Shown: in pieces, positions 1-6,618 of the stretch
Layout: each line of letters opens with the position of its first letter
Numbering within the stretch: the first letter of the stretch is position 1
From: UBA1189 sp045126595
GTDB lineage: Bacteria > Bacteroidota > Bacteroidia > Bacteroidales > Bacteroidaceae
Direction of reading: 5' to 3'
DNA length: 33,605 nt
NCBI GenBank assembly: GCA_045126595.1
Contig: JBGVOS010000071.1
Location: 1-33,605 of the forward strand
The notes under the pieces: model-generated
Told to the model about the DNA's origin: nothing
Databases searched by the model: none
The model's input: the letters and a program-made list of their open reading frames with translations, nothing else
Made by a program: the position numbers and the translations under genes

Positions 1-20
1 TTCGAATCCAGTCACCCCGA
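1..20 (+). tRNA. 3' end of a tRNA gene, probably tRNA-Pro (partial)
   Basis: The first bases read as a T-loop (TTCGAAT), the 3' half of a T-stem (CCAGT), the acceptor strand CACCCCG and discriminator A. CACCCCGA is the usual 3' end of tRNA-Pro, whose 5' end is CGGGGTG. The anticodon lies outside the window, so the amino acid is inferred. CCA is not encoded. A hairpin terminator follows directly. Confidence 0.7.
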
Positions 21-28
21 CTGAGGAG

Positions 29-63
29 AAGCATTGATAATCTGATGATTGTCGATGCTTTTT
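29..63 (+). terminator. Rho-independent terminator of the tRNA gene
   Basis: An imperfect stem pairs AAGCAT (29-34) with ATGCTT (55-60), extended inward by AATC/GATT around a TGAT loop, and is followed by a T-rich tract. Confidence 0.75.
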
Positions 64-107
64 CCTTTTTTTGTACATGCCAGTCGGTGGGGGCTGCGGG
101 CCGGGCA

Positions 108-1166
108 TCAGGTTTCTGTCATCACATCGGCGAGGTCCCACCCTTCGCGGCGTGGGACTTCGTGGTCCATGAGGTTGTAGTACCACACGGGGATGTAGAG
201 GCGGTGTCCGAGCTCGCGGTTGAGGTGGAGGATGCGCTGCTGCCAGTCGGCGAGGGCGTCGGCATCGGGGTATACGGCGACCTCGTGGCCGAGGAGGGGC
301 CATAGCATCTGCTGCTTGAGGTTCTGCTTGCCTCCGGTGGCGAGCCACGCCTTGTCGGGGCAGACGAGGCTCATGATGAGGGCGGTCTTCTCGCTTTCGA
401 CGAGCGCGAGAGAGGGTGCAGGATGTGTCATCCCGAGTGCGACGAAGGATTCCTCAGCAGGAGCGGCTGCGGGATGCTTGCTTTTCCCCTTCGGGCCAGC
501 GACCTGAAGGTTTGCGGTGCCCAGCCTGGCACCATCGCGAGGAAAGGCCAGATGTTCGCCGAAGAGGCATTGCTCCACCACCAGCTCGGTGGGTTCGCCA
601 TAGCGGCGCATGCGGTGTGCCCAGTTGACGGCTCCTCCACTCTCCTTCACGCGGTGTCCCGTCAGCGGATTATACTGCATGGCCTTGCCTGTACGGACAC
701 GGCCTTGGCTGTCTATCTGCCACCATAGGGTGGCACCGTCGGGTGTGCCTCCCACGCGGTAGCGCTTGATGGCGTCGGCGACGGCCTCGCGGGAGAACCG
801 GGTGCGCAGCCAGGTGACGAGGTGGCTGCCCCAGGGTTGCGACTGCTCGCAGGCGCGGCGCATCTTCTCGTAATGGGCATCCTCTCCCCCCGCCCTCCCG
901 CGAAGAGAGGGAGAGGGCTCCGCGATGCCTGCAAGCTCCCTCTTCGGGAGGGGGTTGGGGGAGGCCATTTCTCTTGGCGGGAGGTGATACCCGCAGTTGC
1001 TCTCGCGGTTGCAGCGGCCACACTGCCGGTCGTCCACGGGGCGCATGGTGGCGGTGTCTATGTAGGGTACAAACTTGCCCTTCCGTCCACAGGCCGGGCA
1101 GGTGGTGTTCCACTCGCGATGAGCCTTGCACTCGCGGTAGGTAGCTAAACGGTAACGGTAACGCAT
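108..1166 (-). CDS. DUF6371-type zinc-finger/toprim-like protein with repeat insertions
   Basis: This 352-aa protein resembles the DUF6371 proteins found next to DUF3987 genes in Bacteroidales accessory islands. The N-terminus has a zinc-ribbon pattern (C23, C26, C49, C52), as in phage and plasmid primases. The C-terminal half has a toprim-like core: an acidic LVESEKTALI segment near residue 255 and VYPDAD near 298. A primase-like or DNA-handling role is inferred from these parts. Two stretches look foreign but stay in frame: about residues 68-95, rich in Pro, Arg and Gly, encoded by a palindromic repeat; and about 220-247, encoded by a copy of the dispersed GTGTCATCC repeat. It lies downstream of the DUF3987 gene on the same strand. 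Family assignment is from memory of its sequence character. Confidence 0.75.
   Translation of the reverse strand: MRYRYRLATYRECKAHREWNTTCPACGRKGKFVPYIDTATMRPVDDRQCGRCNRESNCGYHLPPREMASPNPLPKRELAGIAEPSPSLRGRAGGEDAHYEKMRRACEQSQPWGSHLVTWLRTRFSREAVADAIKRYRVGGTPDGATLWWQIDSQGRVRTGKAMQYNPLTGHRVKESGGAVNWAHRMRRYGEPTELVVEQCLFGEHLAFPRDGARLGTANLQVAGPKGKSKHPAAAPAEESFVALGMTHPAPSLALVESEKTALIMSLVCPDKAWLATGGKQNLKQQMLWPLLGHEVAVYPDADALADWQQRILHLNRELGHRLYIPVWYYNLMDHEVPRREGWDLADVMTET
425..505. repeat. Dispersed GTGTCATCC-type repeat inside the DUF6371 gene
   Basis: Bases 425-455 (GTGTCATCCCGAGTGCGACG and on) resemble one end of the dispersed repeats at 1216-1295, 11612-11677 and 17514-17580. The remaining boundary is approximate. 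Here the repeat is translated in frame on the minus strand. Confidence 0.5.
881..964. repeat. GC-rich palindromic repeat inserted in the DUF6371 gene
   Basis: The ends pair (CCTCTCCCCC at 881 with GGGGGAGG ending at 964), and internal arms pair around GCGAAGAGA. The element is about 84 bp, a multiple of three, and preserves the reading frame. It separates the zinc finger from the rest of the protein. Confidence 0.6.
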
Positions 1167-1215
1167 GTGAATTGAACGTTTAGAATTAAAAAATCAGTGT
1201 TCGTGCCAGAAGTTC

Positions 1216-1295
1216 GTGTCACCCCGCCAGAGCGGAGCGCCGAGGGGTCTCGCAGAGTCCCGAGCGCGGGATCCTCGCCACGCTCAAGATGACAC
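1216..1295. repeat. Intergenic dispersed repeat with GTGTCA/TGACAC ends
   Basis: An about 80-bp element between the DUF3987 and DUF6371 genes. It begins GTGTCACCCCG and ends CAAGATGACAC, so its ends are inverted. The same end motifs mark the elements at 11612-11677 and 17514-17580. Confidence 0.6.
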
Positions 1296-1308
1296 TGCAA
1301 AGAGGGCG

Positions 1309-1348
1309 AGTTTCCGCCATTCCGCCATTCCGCCACTATATATATTTT
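1309..1348. repeat. Left arm of 40-bp inverted repeat flanking the DUF3987 gene
   Basis: This 40-bp sequence is the exact reverse complement of 2945-2984. Read on the minus strand it contains AAAA, TATATATA and three direct copies of TGGCGGAA. It overlaps the DUF3987 stop codon. Confidence 0.9.
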
Positions 1349-2912
1349 ATACGGCGACGCGGCGGTAATGGCCTCGGCTGACTGACTGTATCGCATTGGT
1401 TTTCTGCCAGATAGTAAGGTATCGCTCGACGGTACGCACGGCCACTCCCAATTCGTCACCGACACGCACCGCATCCTTTCGGGTGAACTCGGCGGGGAGT
1501 CGCGACAGGAGTTCTTCGGGCTTGGCCGCTGTCGTGACGGCGGGCTCGGCATCGTTGTAGCTCACGAGGCGGCGGTAGAGGTGCATGGTCTGCTGTACGC
1601 TCCAGTAGGCGATGAAGAGCACGGTGTCGATGTCGTCGTCGTCAATGGTGACGGCAGGCTGGGCGAGCGCTTCCATCCAGGAGCCGCACTGCTCGTAGCG
1701 GCGCATGAGGGCCACCTGCAGCATGAGGCGCTTGGCGTCGAGGTGGCGGCGGCGTACGGCCGGGACGATGTCCTGATGGCCGTAGAGGAAGAAGAAGTGG
1801 TCGTTCATGCGTGCCATGAGGCGGTTGACGTAGCGGCTCTGCTGCTCGGTGAGGGCGAGGGTGACCTTGGTGTGCGACGTGTCGAAGCGGCGCAGGGCCT
1901 CGTACATCTGTGTGGCCACGTCGGCCGTCTCGCGCAGGGTGCTGTTGAAGCGGTGTGCCTCGGCATCGGTGAGCTCGTCGATCCAGGGCAGGATGAAGGG
2001 GAGCTCCACGAAGAGCATGCGCGAGGCGAGGCCGTCCTCGACCGAGGGGATGAACTGGCGCACGGCGCCCATCGTACCGCTGAGCAGCATGGCGAGTCGG
2101 GGGCGGTAGACGATGGTGTCCTCGTCGTCGGTCTTGCGGCCACGGTGGATGGGCTCCTCGTGATAGCAGTTGAGGATGTAGTGGACGAAGTCGCCGTGCT
2201 TGGCGCGGTTGGAGGAGACGGTGGTGAGCAGTTCCTCGGACATGATCAGCGAGGGGTAGGGCTCGTTGCCCTTGAGGCGCAGCACGAAGTCGGCCGACGA
2301 GGTGTCGGCAGGGATCTCGAGCGAGCGGCGCAGGGGCTTCTTGGGCTTCTGCAGCCCCTCGGGGGCGCGGCGGCCGGTGGGCTGCACCTCCTTGCGGTTC
2401 GAGAAGTGGCACTTGAGGTTCTGCTTGTAGGCCTCCTGGTCGTAGTCGTACTGCTGCAGGGCCTGCTCGCTCTCCTCGATGCGGCGGCGGTCGACGGCCT
2501 CGAAGAGGGTGCGCAGGTCGCTGATGTTGCCCTTGCCGGCGCCGCTCGTGCCGTAGTGGATGACCATCACCGCGGGCGACATGAGGCGGCGGCCGTGACG
2601 CACGTAGGCGTTGGGCATCATCGCCCCGGTGAGGGCGAAGAGGGCGGTCACCTGCGAGGTCTTCAGGAAGGGCGCGTCGTAGAGGTCGGCCACACCGGTG
2701 TAGTAGCGCGGCAGGCGGGAGATCACCTCCTCGGGCAGGGGAGGCAGCATCTCGCCGCCCACGTCGTCGTGTACGAGGTGGGTGAAGTAGTCGGCACAGG
2801 GCACGAGGTCGGTGAAGTGCTCGGAGACGAAGCGTGTAACGGTCGGTGCGTGGCGGTCATCGTCCGCGAGGCTGGCGAGCGCATGGCTCTTAACTACTTG
2901 ATTGTCTTTCAT
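1347..2912 (-). CDS. DUF3987 P-loop protein of accessory-element type
   Basis: A 521-aa protein matching the DUF3987 family, which is common in Bacteroidales mobile or cryptic elements. A Walker A-like loop (GTSGAGKG, residues 121-128) follows a hydrophobic strand, so NTP binding is likely. A lysine-rich linker covers about 185-205, and the C-terminal 50 residues form a winged-helix or HTH-like segment (TRKDAVRVGDELGV, then RTVERYL). Family members are thought to be helicase- or primase-associated, but no reaction is established. The gene is bracketed by a perfect 40-bp inverted repeat. The DUF6371 toprim-like gene follows downstream, suggesting a replication pair. The start is followed by a polar N-terminus without a signal peptide. 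Confidence 0.85.
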   Translation of the reverse strand: MKDNQVVKSHALASLADDDRHAPTVTRFVSEHFTDLVPCADYFTHLVHDDVGGEMLPPLPEEVISRLPRYYTGVADLYDAPFLKTSQVTALFALTGAMMPNAYVRHGRRLMSPAVMVIHYGTSGAGKGNISDLRTLFEAVDRRRIEESEQALQQYDYDQEAYKQNLKCHFSNRKEVQPTGRRAPEGLQKPKKPLRRSLEIPADTSSADFVLRLKGNEPYPSLIMSEELLTTVSSNRAKHGDFVHYILNCYHEEPIHRGRKTDDEDTIVYRPRLAMLLSGTMGAVRQFIPSVEDGLASRMLFVELPFILPWIDELTDAEAHRFNSTLRETADVATQMYEALRRFDTSHTKVTLALTEQQSRYVNRLMARMNDHFFFLYGHQDIVPAVRRRHLDAKRLMLQVALMRRYEQCGSWMEALAQPAVTIDDDDIDTVLFIAYWSVQQTMHLYRRLVSYNDAEPAVTTAAKPEELLSRLPAEFTRKDAVRVGDELGVAVRTVERYLTIWQKTNAIQSVSRGHYRRVAV

Positions 2913-2944
2913 ATATGCATCATTTTAAAGGTTTGTTGCCAAAA

Positions 2945-2984
2945 AAAATATATATAGTGGCGGAATGGCGGAATGGCGGAAACT
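2945..2984. repeat. Right arm of 40-bp inverted repeat, with three TGGCGGAA iterons
   Basis: The exact reverse complement of 1309-1348. Three perfect 8-bp direct repeats TGGCGGAA lie at 2958-2965, 2966-2973 and 2974-2981, preceded by an AT-rich run (TATATATA). Iterons next to an AT-rich tract recall replication-initiator or repressor sites; that reading is inference. Confidence 0.9.
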
Positions 2985-2994
2985 ACGCCCGAAA

Positions 2995-3074
2995 TCGGGT
3001 ATACCCGACGGAAAAATCCAGTATACCCGAGAGAATAATCGGGTAAGCCCGCGAAGGAAATCGGGTAAGCCCGA
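2995..3074. repeat. Array of four 14-bp palindromes at exact 22-bp spacing
   Basis: Units start at 2995, 3017, 3039 and 3061. The first, TCGGGTATACCCGA, is a perfect palindrome. The others are TCCAGTATACCCGA, TCGGGTAAGCCCGC and TCGGGTAAGCCCGA. The 8-nt spacers differ and are purine-rich. The array occupies most of the 2913-3227 interval between the divergent DUF3987 and HTH genes. A related array lies at 18354-18455. Confidence 0.85.
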
Positions 3075-3161
3075 TTGGGGGTGAAGGGAGGAAGGGTGAA
3101 GGGTAAAGGGGTGAAGCATAAGATTTTGAGTCAGTGAATTCCATAGCCCAAAGATACTGAG

Positions 3162-3169
3162 TATATTTG
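3162..3169 (+). promoter_or_regulatory. Candidate -7 element for the small HTH gene
   Basis: TATATTTG matches the Bacteroidetes -7 consensus TAnnTTTG about 60 bp before the chosen start. No clear -33 TTTG is seen. Confidence 0.35.
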
Positions 3170-3227
3170 TAGGGTATTGGTGGCCATGGCGACCAATACG
3201 GACTCAGAATTAACAATCATTAACACT

Positions 3228-3490
3228 ATGCTTATGAGAAAAGACGACAACATCTGCGCCATAGGCGCAACCATCCATGCAGCCCGCCAGTTGTGTGGCT
3301 GCACCGTGACTGACTTTTGCCGCGAGGCGGGCATCTCCACCAAGAGCTACTACCGCCTGATGCACAAAAAAAGACGGAACCGGTGACCCATGCCCGCGTG
3401 CTCGGCTTGCTACAGCGCCTCCTCACCGAAGAGGAGTACACCACACTGTGCCGACAGTATGCCGAGGCGATCGTGAAGGATTATCTATAG
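3228..3490 (+). CDS. Small HTH-like protein with an apparent -1 frameshift at an A7 run
   Basis: The first frame, starting at ATG 3228 (or 3234), encodes about 45 residues with a helix-turn-helix-like segment (TVTDFCREAGISTKSYYRLM). It stops shortly after a run of seven A at 3366-3372. The -1 frame continues without a start codon of its own (TEPVTHARVLGLL and on, then a helical acidic stretch) to a TAG at 3488-3490. The two parts look like one protein of about 87 residues, plausibly a small DNA-binding regulator. The break may be an assembly error, a real mutation, or slippage on the A run. Earlier in-frame ATGs at 3177 and 3186 would leave almost no leader after the candidate promoter. It converges with the TIR gene, 35 bp away. 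Confidence 0.5.
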
Positions 3491-3525
3491 GGGATGAATG
3501 CACATCCCCCGTAACGGAGGCATCC

Positions 3526-4431
3526 CTAGCTGAATGCCAATGACAGGATCGACAAGATGGAGGAAAGGAACCAGAGACCGATGAGCGACAGCACCACGAC
3601 CAGCACCTTGCGCGTGAGGTCGGCCTGCGTCGTCTCCGACATGTTCCTCTTCACCAGGAGGACGAACTCCTCCCACGGGGTAAGGGGGCGATCGACCGAT
3701 TCGTAGAACTCCTTGATGTCGCCACGATGCTCGGTATAGCGGGGCATCTCGGTCTCCTCAGCTTCCTCGGCCTCATCGTCGTGGGGCAGCAGGGCATGCT
3801 CCAGCTCCCTCTGCTGCACCTCATGACGCAACCTTTCGAGCTCATTCACGGCATCCTCATCGCGACGCTCCATCACCCTGTCATAGGCAATGTCGCTAGC
3901 GCTCCTGCGGCACGCCTCGTAGAATTCCTTGATGTCGCCACGGCTCTCGGTATAGAGAGGTGCCGCAGGCTCGTCGACGGGCTCGTCGGCCTCGACGGTC
4001 ATCCAGGGCGAAGCGGCGGGACGGAGGGGAGCAGAATAGGTATCCCGACCAGGCTCCTCCTCTTCTTCCTCCTCCTCGCGCAGTAGGCGCAGGATATCCT
4101 CCAGCAGCGCAGCGTCGGTAGTGATGGTGCAGCGCTCGCACAGTTCCTCGGGCAGCGGGACGCCGTCGGCAAGGCACAGGAGCACGGGCATCTCCCTGCC
4201 AATGACACACTGCAGCAACGCCGTGGCATAGGGCGTGGCAGGAAGGCTGTCGCCCAGCGCCACAAACACGCCACACTCCTCAAGGATGGTGCGCGCATAG
4301 TCGCCCAGCGCATAGCCGCTCTCCACACAGTCGAGGTAGCACCGCAGGTGCTCACGGTCCAACTGTGCCGATAGCTCATAGGCACGGCTCGACCAACTCA
4401 TCGAATAGCTGACAAAGACATCGTAGTTCAT
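3526..4431 (-). CDS. TIR-like domain protein with C-terminal membrane anchor
   Basis: A 301-aa protein. Residues 1-118 form a TIR-like fold: box 1 is YDVFVSYS (3-10), followed by an ESGYALGD segment near 37-44 and VFVALGDS near 55-62. The stretch TPYATALLQC (66-75) aligns with the region where NAD-cleaving TIR domains carry their catalytic glutamate, and none is present, so enzymatic activity is doubtful. An acidic run (about 119-126) leads to a disordered linker. The motif YTExRGDIKEFYE occurs twice, at 160-172 and 232-244, around a charged helix (about 185-215). Residues 275-299 form one hydrophobic segment, so the protein is probably tail-anchored with TIR in the cytoplasm. A role in signalling or defence is conjecture. 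Confidence 0.75.
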   Translation of the reverse strand: MNYDVFVSYSMSWSSRAYELSAQLDREHLRCYLDCVESGYALGDYARTILEECGVFVALGDSLPATPYATALLQCVIGREMPVLLCLADGVPLPEELCERCTITTDAALLEDILRLLREEEEEEEEPGRDTYSAPLRPAASPWMTVEADEPVDEPAAPLYTESRGDIKEFYEACRRSASDIAYDRVMERRDEDAVNELERLRHEVQQRELEHALLPHDDEAEEAEETEMPRYTEHRGDIKEFYESVDRPLTPWEEFVLLVKRNMSETTQADLTRKVLVVVLSLIGLWFLSSILSILSLAFS

Positions 4432-4452
4432 ACAGGTAGGTTTCGATTACCG

Positions 4453-4460
4453 CAAAAGTA
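4453..4460 (-). promoter_or_regulatory. Candidate -7 element of the TIR gene
   Basis: The minus strand reads TACTTTTG here, matching TAnnTTTG, 22 bp before the start codon. CAAA-type -33 complements lie nearby but at imperfect spacing. Confidence 0.4.
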
Positions 4461-4532
4461 ATGCTTTTTCTCCAAACAAACAATGCCAACCCGAACCTTT
4501 CACCCTAAGCCCTACACTCTAAACACTAAACC

Positions 4533-4766
4533 CTACGGCTCGCCCAGATGACGGAAGATCACCGCCACCTGAGGACGGGTGAAGCGGCGGTCATCGGCCC
4601 GATAGCCGAGACGGGAGAGCTCGTCGAGCAGGCCGTGGCAGCGGTGCAGGTAACGGTTCAACATGCGAATGGCACTCTCGCGCGTGGCGCGAGGCGAATA
4701 CAGGCAGGCCAGCTCGCCCTTGGTGTAGGAGCGCAGCTCGGGGCGCTCGTCGTCATAGTCGGTCAT
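4533..4766 (-). CDS. DUF4248 family small protein
   Basis: This 77-aa protein has the pattern of DUF4248: an N-terminal RSYTKGELACLYSP segment, a central basic helix with paired Leu and Asn residues, and a C-terminal segment ending in the family-typical HLGEP. The family has no known biochemical function. In Bacteroidales it usually lies next to DUF3987, HU-like and peptidoglycan-hydrolase genes, and that is its setting here. A DNA-binding role is possible because the protein is basic and helical, but this is not shown by the sequence. Confidence 0.8.
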   Translation of the reverse strand: MTDYDDERPELRSYTKGELACLYSPRATRESAIRMLNRYLHRCHGLLDELSRLGYRADDRRFTRPQVAVIFRHLGEP

Positions 4767-4894
4767 GGGGATAAGGGTTAAAAAAGAATGGTTAGCAACT
4801 GATTATCTGTATGTAAAGTTACAAAAAAGTCACAACATAGGCAAGCATTTCCCCTAAAAGTTTAGTCTCAGGAACCGAAAAATAATACAAAAAA

Positions 4895-4926
4895 GTTGCC
4901 CATCACAATAAGTAGGGCTACCTTTG
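4895..4926 (+). promoter_or_regulatory. Promoter of the outer-membrane barrel gene
   Basis: GTTG (4895-4898), a 20-bp spacer and TACCTTTG (4919-4926) fit the Bacteroidetes sigma-ABfr consensus, giving a leader of about 45 nt. Confidence 0.65.
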
Positions 4927-4973
4927 CACTCACAAACGTTTAACTTCATTAACAACCCCAAACAACAAACGGT

Positions 4974-5555
4974 ATGAAAAAACTTATTGCAATGGCAGCA
5001 GCCATCGTGTTTGCCCTCGGCGCAAACGCACAGATCGGAAAAGGAGAAGTAGTATTGGGCGCAAGCGTAGGCGTAGGTAACACCGTATACTCAGGCGACG
5101 ACTACACCAGCAAGCTCATCCCCCTCAACCTCGACGTTGAGGTAGGCGTAGCCGAAAACCTCTTCGACGTAGAGAGCCTCAGCCTCGGCGTAGGCGCACT
5201 CGCATCGTACACCCAGGCCAAGATAGAGGGGGGCTTCGGTGACATCAAGGCCGGCTGGAGAAACAGCGCCACCATCCTCGGCGCCAAGGGTGCCCTCCAC
5301 TACAACCTCGGCGTGGAGAAGCTCGACACCTACGTAAGCCTCTCGCTGGGATACACCATCGCAAGCGTCAAGGCCTACGGCAAGGCTGGCGACAACAAGG
5401 AAAGCTTTGACAGCAACACTAACGAGAATGCCAGCGGATTCTACTACGGCATCTCGCTCGGTGCACGCTACTGGTTCACCGACTTCCTCGGCGTGAACCT
5501 CGAGGCTGGCTACGGCCTCTCGTTCCTCAAGGCAGGACTCAGCTTCAGATTCTAA
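4974..5555 (+). CDS. Outer-membrane beta-barrel protein
   Basis: A 193-aa protein with a clear Sec signal peptide (MKKLIAMAAAIVFALGANAQ). The mature part alternates hydrophobic and polar residues with many Gly and aromatic residues, as in small eight-stranded barrels of the OmpA or porin-family fold. Strand-like segments include LSLGVGALASYTQ, YVSLSLGYTIA and YYGISLGARYWF, and the chain ends in a terminal aromatic residue (SFRF). There is no OmpA peptidoglycan-binding domain. It has its own promoter and a strong terminator, so it is a single-gene unit. Ligand and function are unknown. Confidence 0.85.
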   Translation: MKKLIAMAAAIVFALGANAQIGKGEVVLGASVGVGNTVYSGDDYTSKLIPLNLDVEVGVAENLFDVESLSLGVGALASYTQAKIEGGFGDIKAGWRNSATILGAKGALHYNLGVEKLDTYVSLSLGYTIASVKAYGKAGDNKESFDSNTNENASGFYYGISLGARYWFTDFLGVNLEAGYGLSFLKAGLSFRF

Positions 5556-5598
5556 ACGACAGAAAGAGACGGTCGCCAAGACCGGCAGACAGTCCCAC

Positions 5599-5632
5599 GA
5601 GGGCGCATCAACCGATGCGCCCTCTTTTTTTT
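5599..5632 (+). terminator. Strong Rho-independent terminator after the barrel gene
   Basis: A perfect 11-bp stem, GAGGGCGCATC (5599-5609) with GATGCGCCCTC (5614-5624), has a 4-nt loop and is followed by eight T. Confidence 0.95.
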
Positions 5633-5699
5633 GCCACACCGGGAAAACACACCCTCCACACCCCCTCAACAGCGGTACTGAGGAAGCGCCGCTAATGCT

Positions 5700-5707
5700 T
5701 ATCTTTG
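5700..5707 (+). promoter_or_regulatory. Candidate -7 element upstream of the HU-like gene
   Basis: TATCTTTG matches TAnnTTTG. The -33 box is not clear. The implied leader is about 120 nt. Confidence 0.45.
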
Positions 5708-5833
5708 TACTACGAAAACGATGAATGAGGGACAGACGAATGAAGCCATCCGGAGGGCACCGTTCACCCTTAACCCCAACCGTTCACCGCTTTCAACCAA
5801 CCCTAATCATTAACCCTTAAAAACTATTACACC

Positions 5834-6247
5834 ATGCCTATCACGTATGCCGTAAAGAAAACCAAGAACCCCAAGAACCCTGAGACCCCCTTCTACCACG
5901 CACAGGCCATCAAGACCGGCGAGCTCACCCTCGAGAAGCTGGCCAAGCGCATCAACAACTCGACCACCGTGACGCAGACCGACTGCCGCGCCGTGCTCAT
6001 CTCGATGAAGGAACACATCATCGAAGCCCTCACCGAGGGACAGGTGGTGGTGCTCGACGACCTCGGCCGCTTCCAGGTGACCCTCCAGGGCAAGTGCTAC
6101 CCCGCCGAGATGATGCAGGCCGAGGACTTCTCGCCCACAGCACAGATCAAGGGACACAAGATCGTATTCCGCCCCGACGTCAAGCTCAAGAAGGCCGTAG
6201 CCATGGACTTCTCGCTGAAGCGCGTGTCGTCGGAGGTGATGGAGTAG
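5834..6247 (+). CDS. HU-like DNA-binding protein of the accessory cassette
   Basis: A 137-aa protein of the extended HU/IHF-like family seen in Bacteroidales (HU with an extra N-terminal strand). Residues 1-25 are basic. A helical dimerisation region follows (LTLEKLAKRIN, then DCRAVLISMKEHIIEAL), then the family-typical GQVVVLDDLGRFQVTL turn and a basic beta-arm region up to KIVFRPDVKLKKAV. It is expected to bind and bend DNA as a dimer. It is followed 71 bp later by the smalltalk micropeptide and then an M15 peptidase, an arrangement repeated across Bacteroidales genomes. It is not the housekeeping HU, which is shorter. Confidence 0.9.
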   Translation: MPITYAVKKTKNPKNPETPFYHAQAIKTGELTLEKLAKRINNSTTVTQTDCRAVLISMKEHIIEALTEGQVVVLDDLGRFQVTLQGKCYPAEMMQAEDFSPTAQIKGHKIVFRPDVKLKKAVAMDFSLKRVSSEVME

Positions 6248-6318
6248 CTTCTGTGCCGCTCTATGCGGCACGAAGCTAACGACTGCCCAAATGCCACAAA
6301 CTCAGAAACTTAAAAACT

Positions 6319-6420
6319 ATGAACACAAAAACCCCTTTCAACTGGAGCCGTCTCCTCAAAGTACTCATCGCACTGCTCACCGCCCTCGCCAGCTCGCTGG
6401 GCATAGCAAGCTGCGTCTGA
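6319..6420 (+). CDS. Smalltalk-type 33-aa membrane micropeptide
   Basis: An ORF starting MNTKTPFNWSRLLKVLIALL and ending in a hydrophobic stretch with a near-terminal Cys. Its length, the polar N-terminus with a Trp followed by one hydrophobic helix, and its position after an HU-like gene match the smalltalk family of Bacteroidales. A poly-A and poly-T poor leader (TTAAAAACT) precedes the ATG. The function of the family is unknown. A single-pass membrane peptide next to a peptidoglycan hydrolase suggests a holin-like or regulatory part, which is inference. Confidence 0.8.
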   Translation: MNTKTPFNWSRLLKVLIALLTALASSLGIASCV

Positions 6421-6423
6421 GCT

Positions 6424-6483
6424 ATGAACACGCTCCTACGTGCGCTGCTGCTCATCGGCAGCGCACTCACACTCATCGCGTAA
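6424..6483 (+). CDS. Possible 19-aa hydrophobic micro-ORF
   Basis: An ORF starts 3 nt after the smalltalk stop and encodes MNTLLRALLLIGSALTLIA, almost wholly a short hydrophobic helix with one Arg. Its tight spacing suggests translational coupling. It could also be chance coding, because a 20-codon ORF has little statistical weight. Confidence 0.35.
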   Translation: MNTLLRALLLIGSALTLIA

Positions 6484-6513
6484 TTACACGTGAATTAGCA
6501 CAATAATAATTTA

Positions 6514-6586
6514 TGGAAAATTCGTGGGCAATTTGTGATAATTCATGTCGAAAAGAAAAAGAACACGAATTGCCATGAATTTTCCA
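6514..6586. repeat. AT-rich inverted repeat before the M15 peptidase gene
   Basis: The arm 6514-6537 (TGGAAAATTCGTGGGCAATT and on) pairs imperfectly with 6564-6586 (CACGAATTGCCATGAATTTT and on). Further ATTCGTG- and ATTCATG-like words flank it. There is no clear T-run, so it may be a dispersed repeat or an RNA structure rather than a terminator. Confidence 0.6.
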
Positions 6587-6618
6587 CGAATTTATCATGA
6601 ATAAATAATATAGATTCA

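Noticed and set aside
1581..2957. Long open frame on the plus strand across the DUF3987 gene
   Set aside because: Its composition is dominated by Val, Gly, Glu and Leu, as expected for the antisense of a GC-rich gene, and it shows no domain.
2995..3074. CRISPR array
   Set aside because: The repeat of 14 bp with 8-nt spacers is far too short, the units are palindromic and degenerate, and no cas gene is present. The same applies to 18354-18455.
2925..3216. Minus-strand ORFs across the palindrome array
   Set aside because: They merely translate the 22-bp repeats and are low in complexity.
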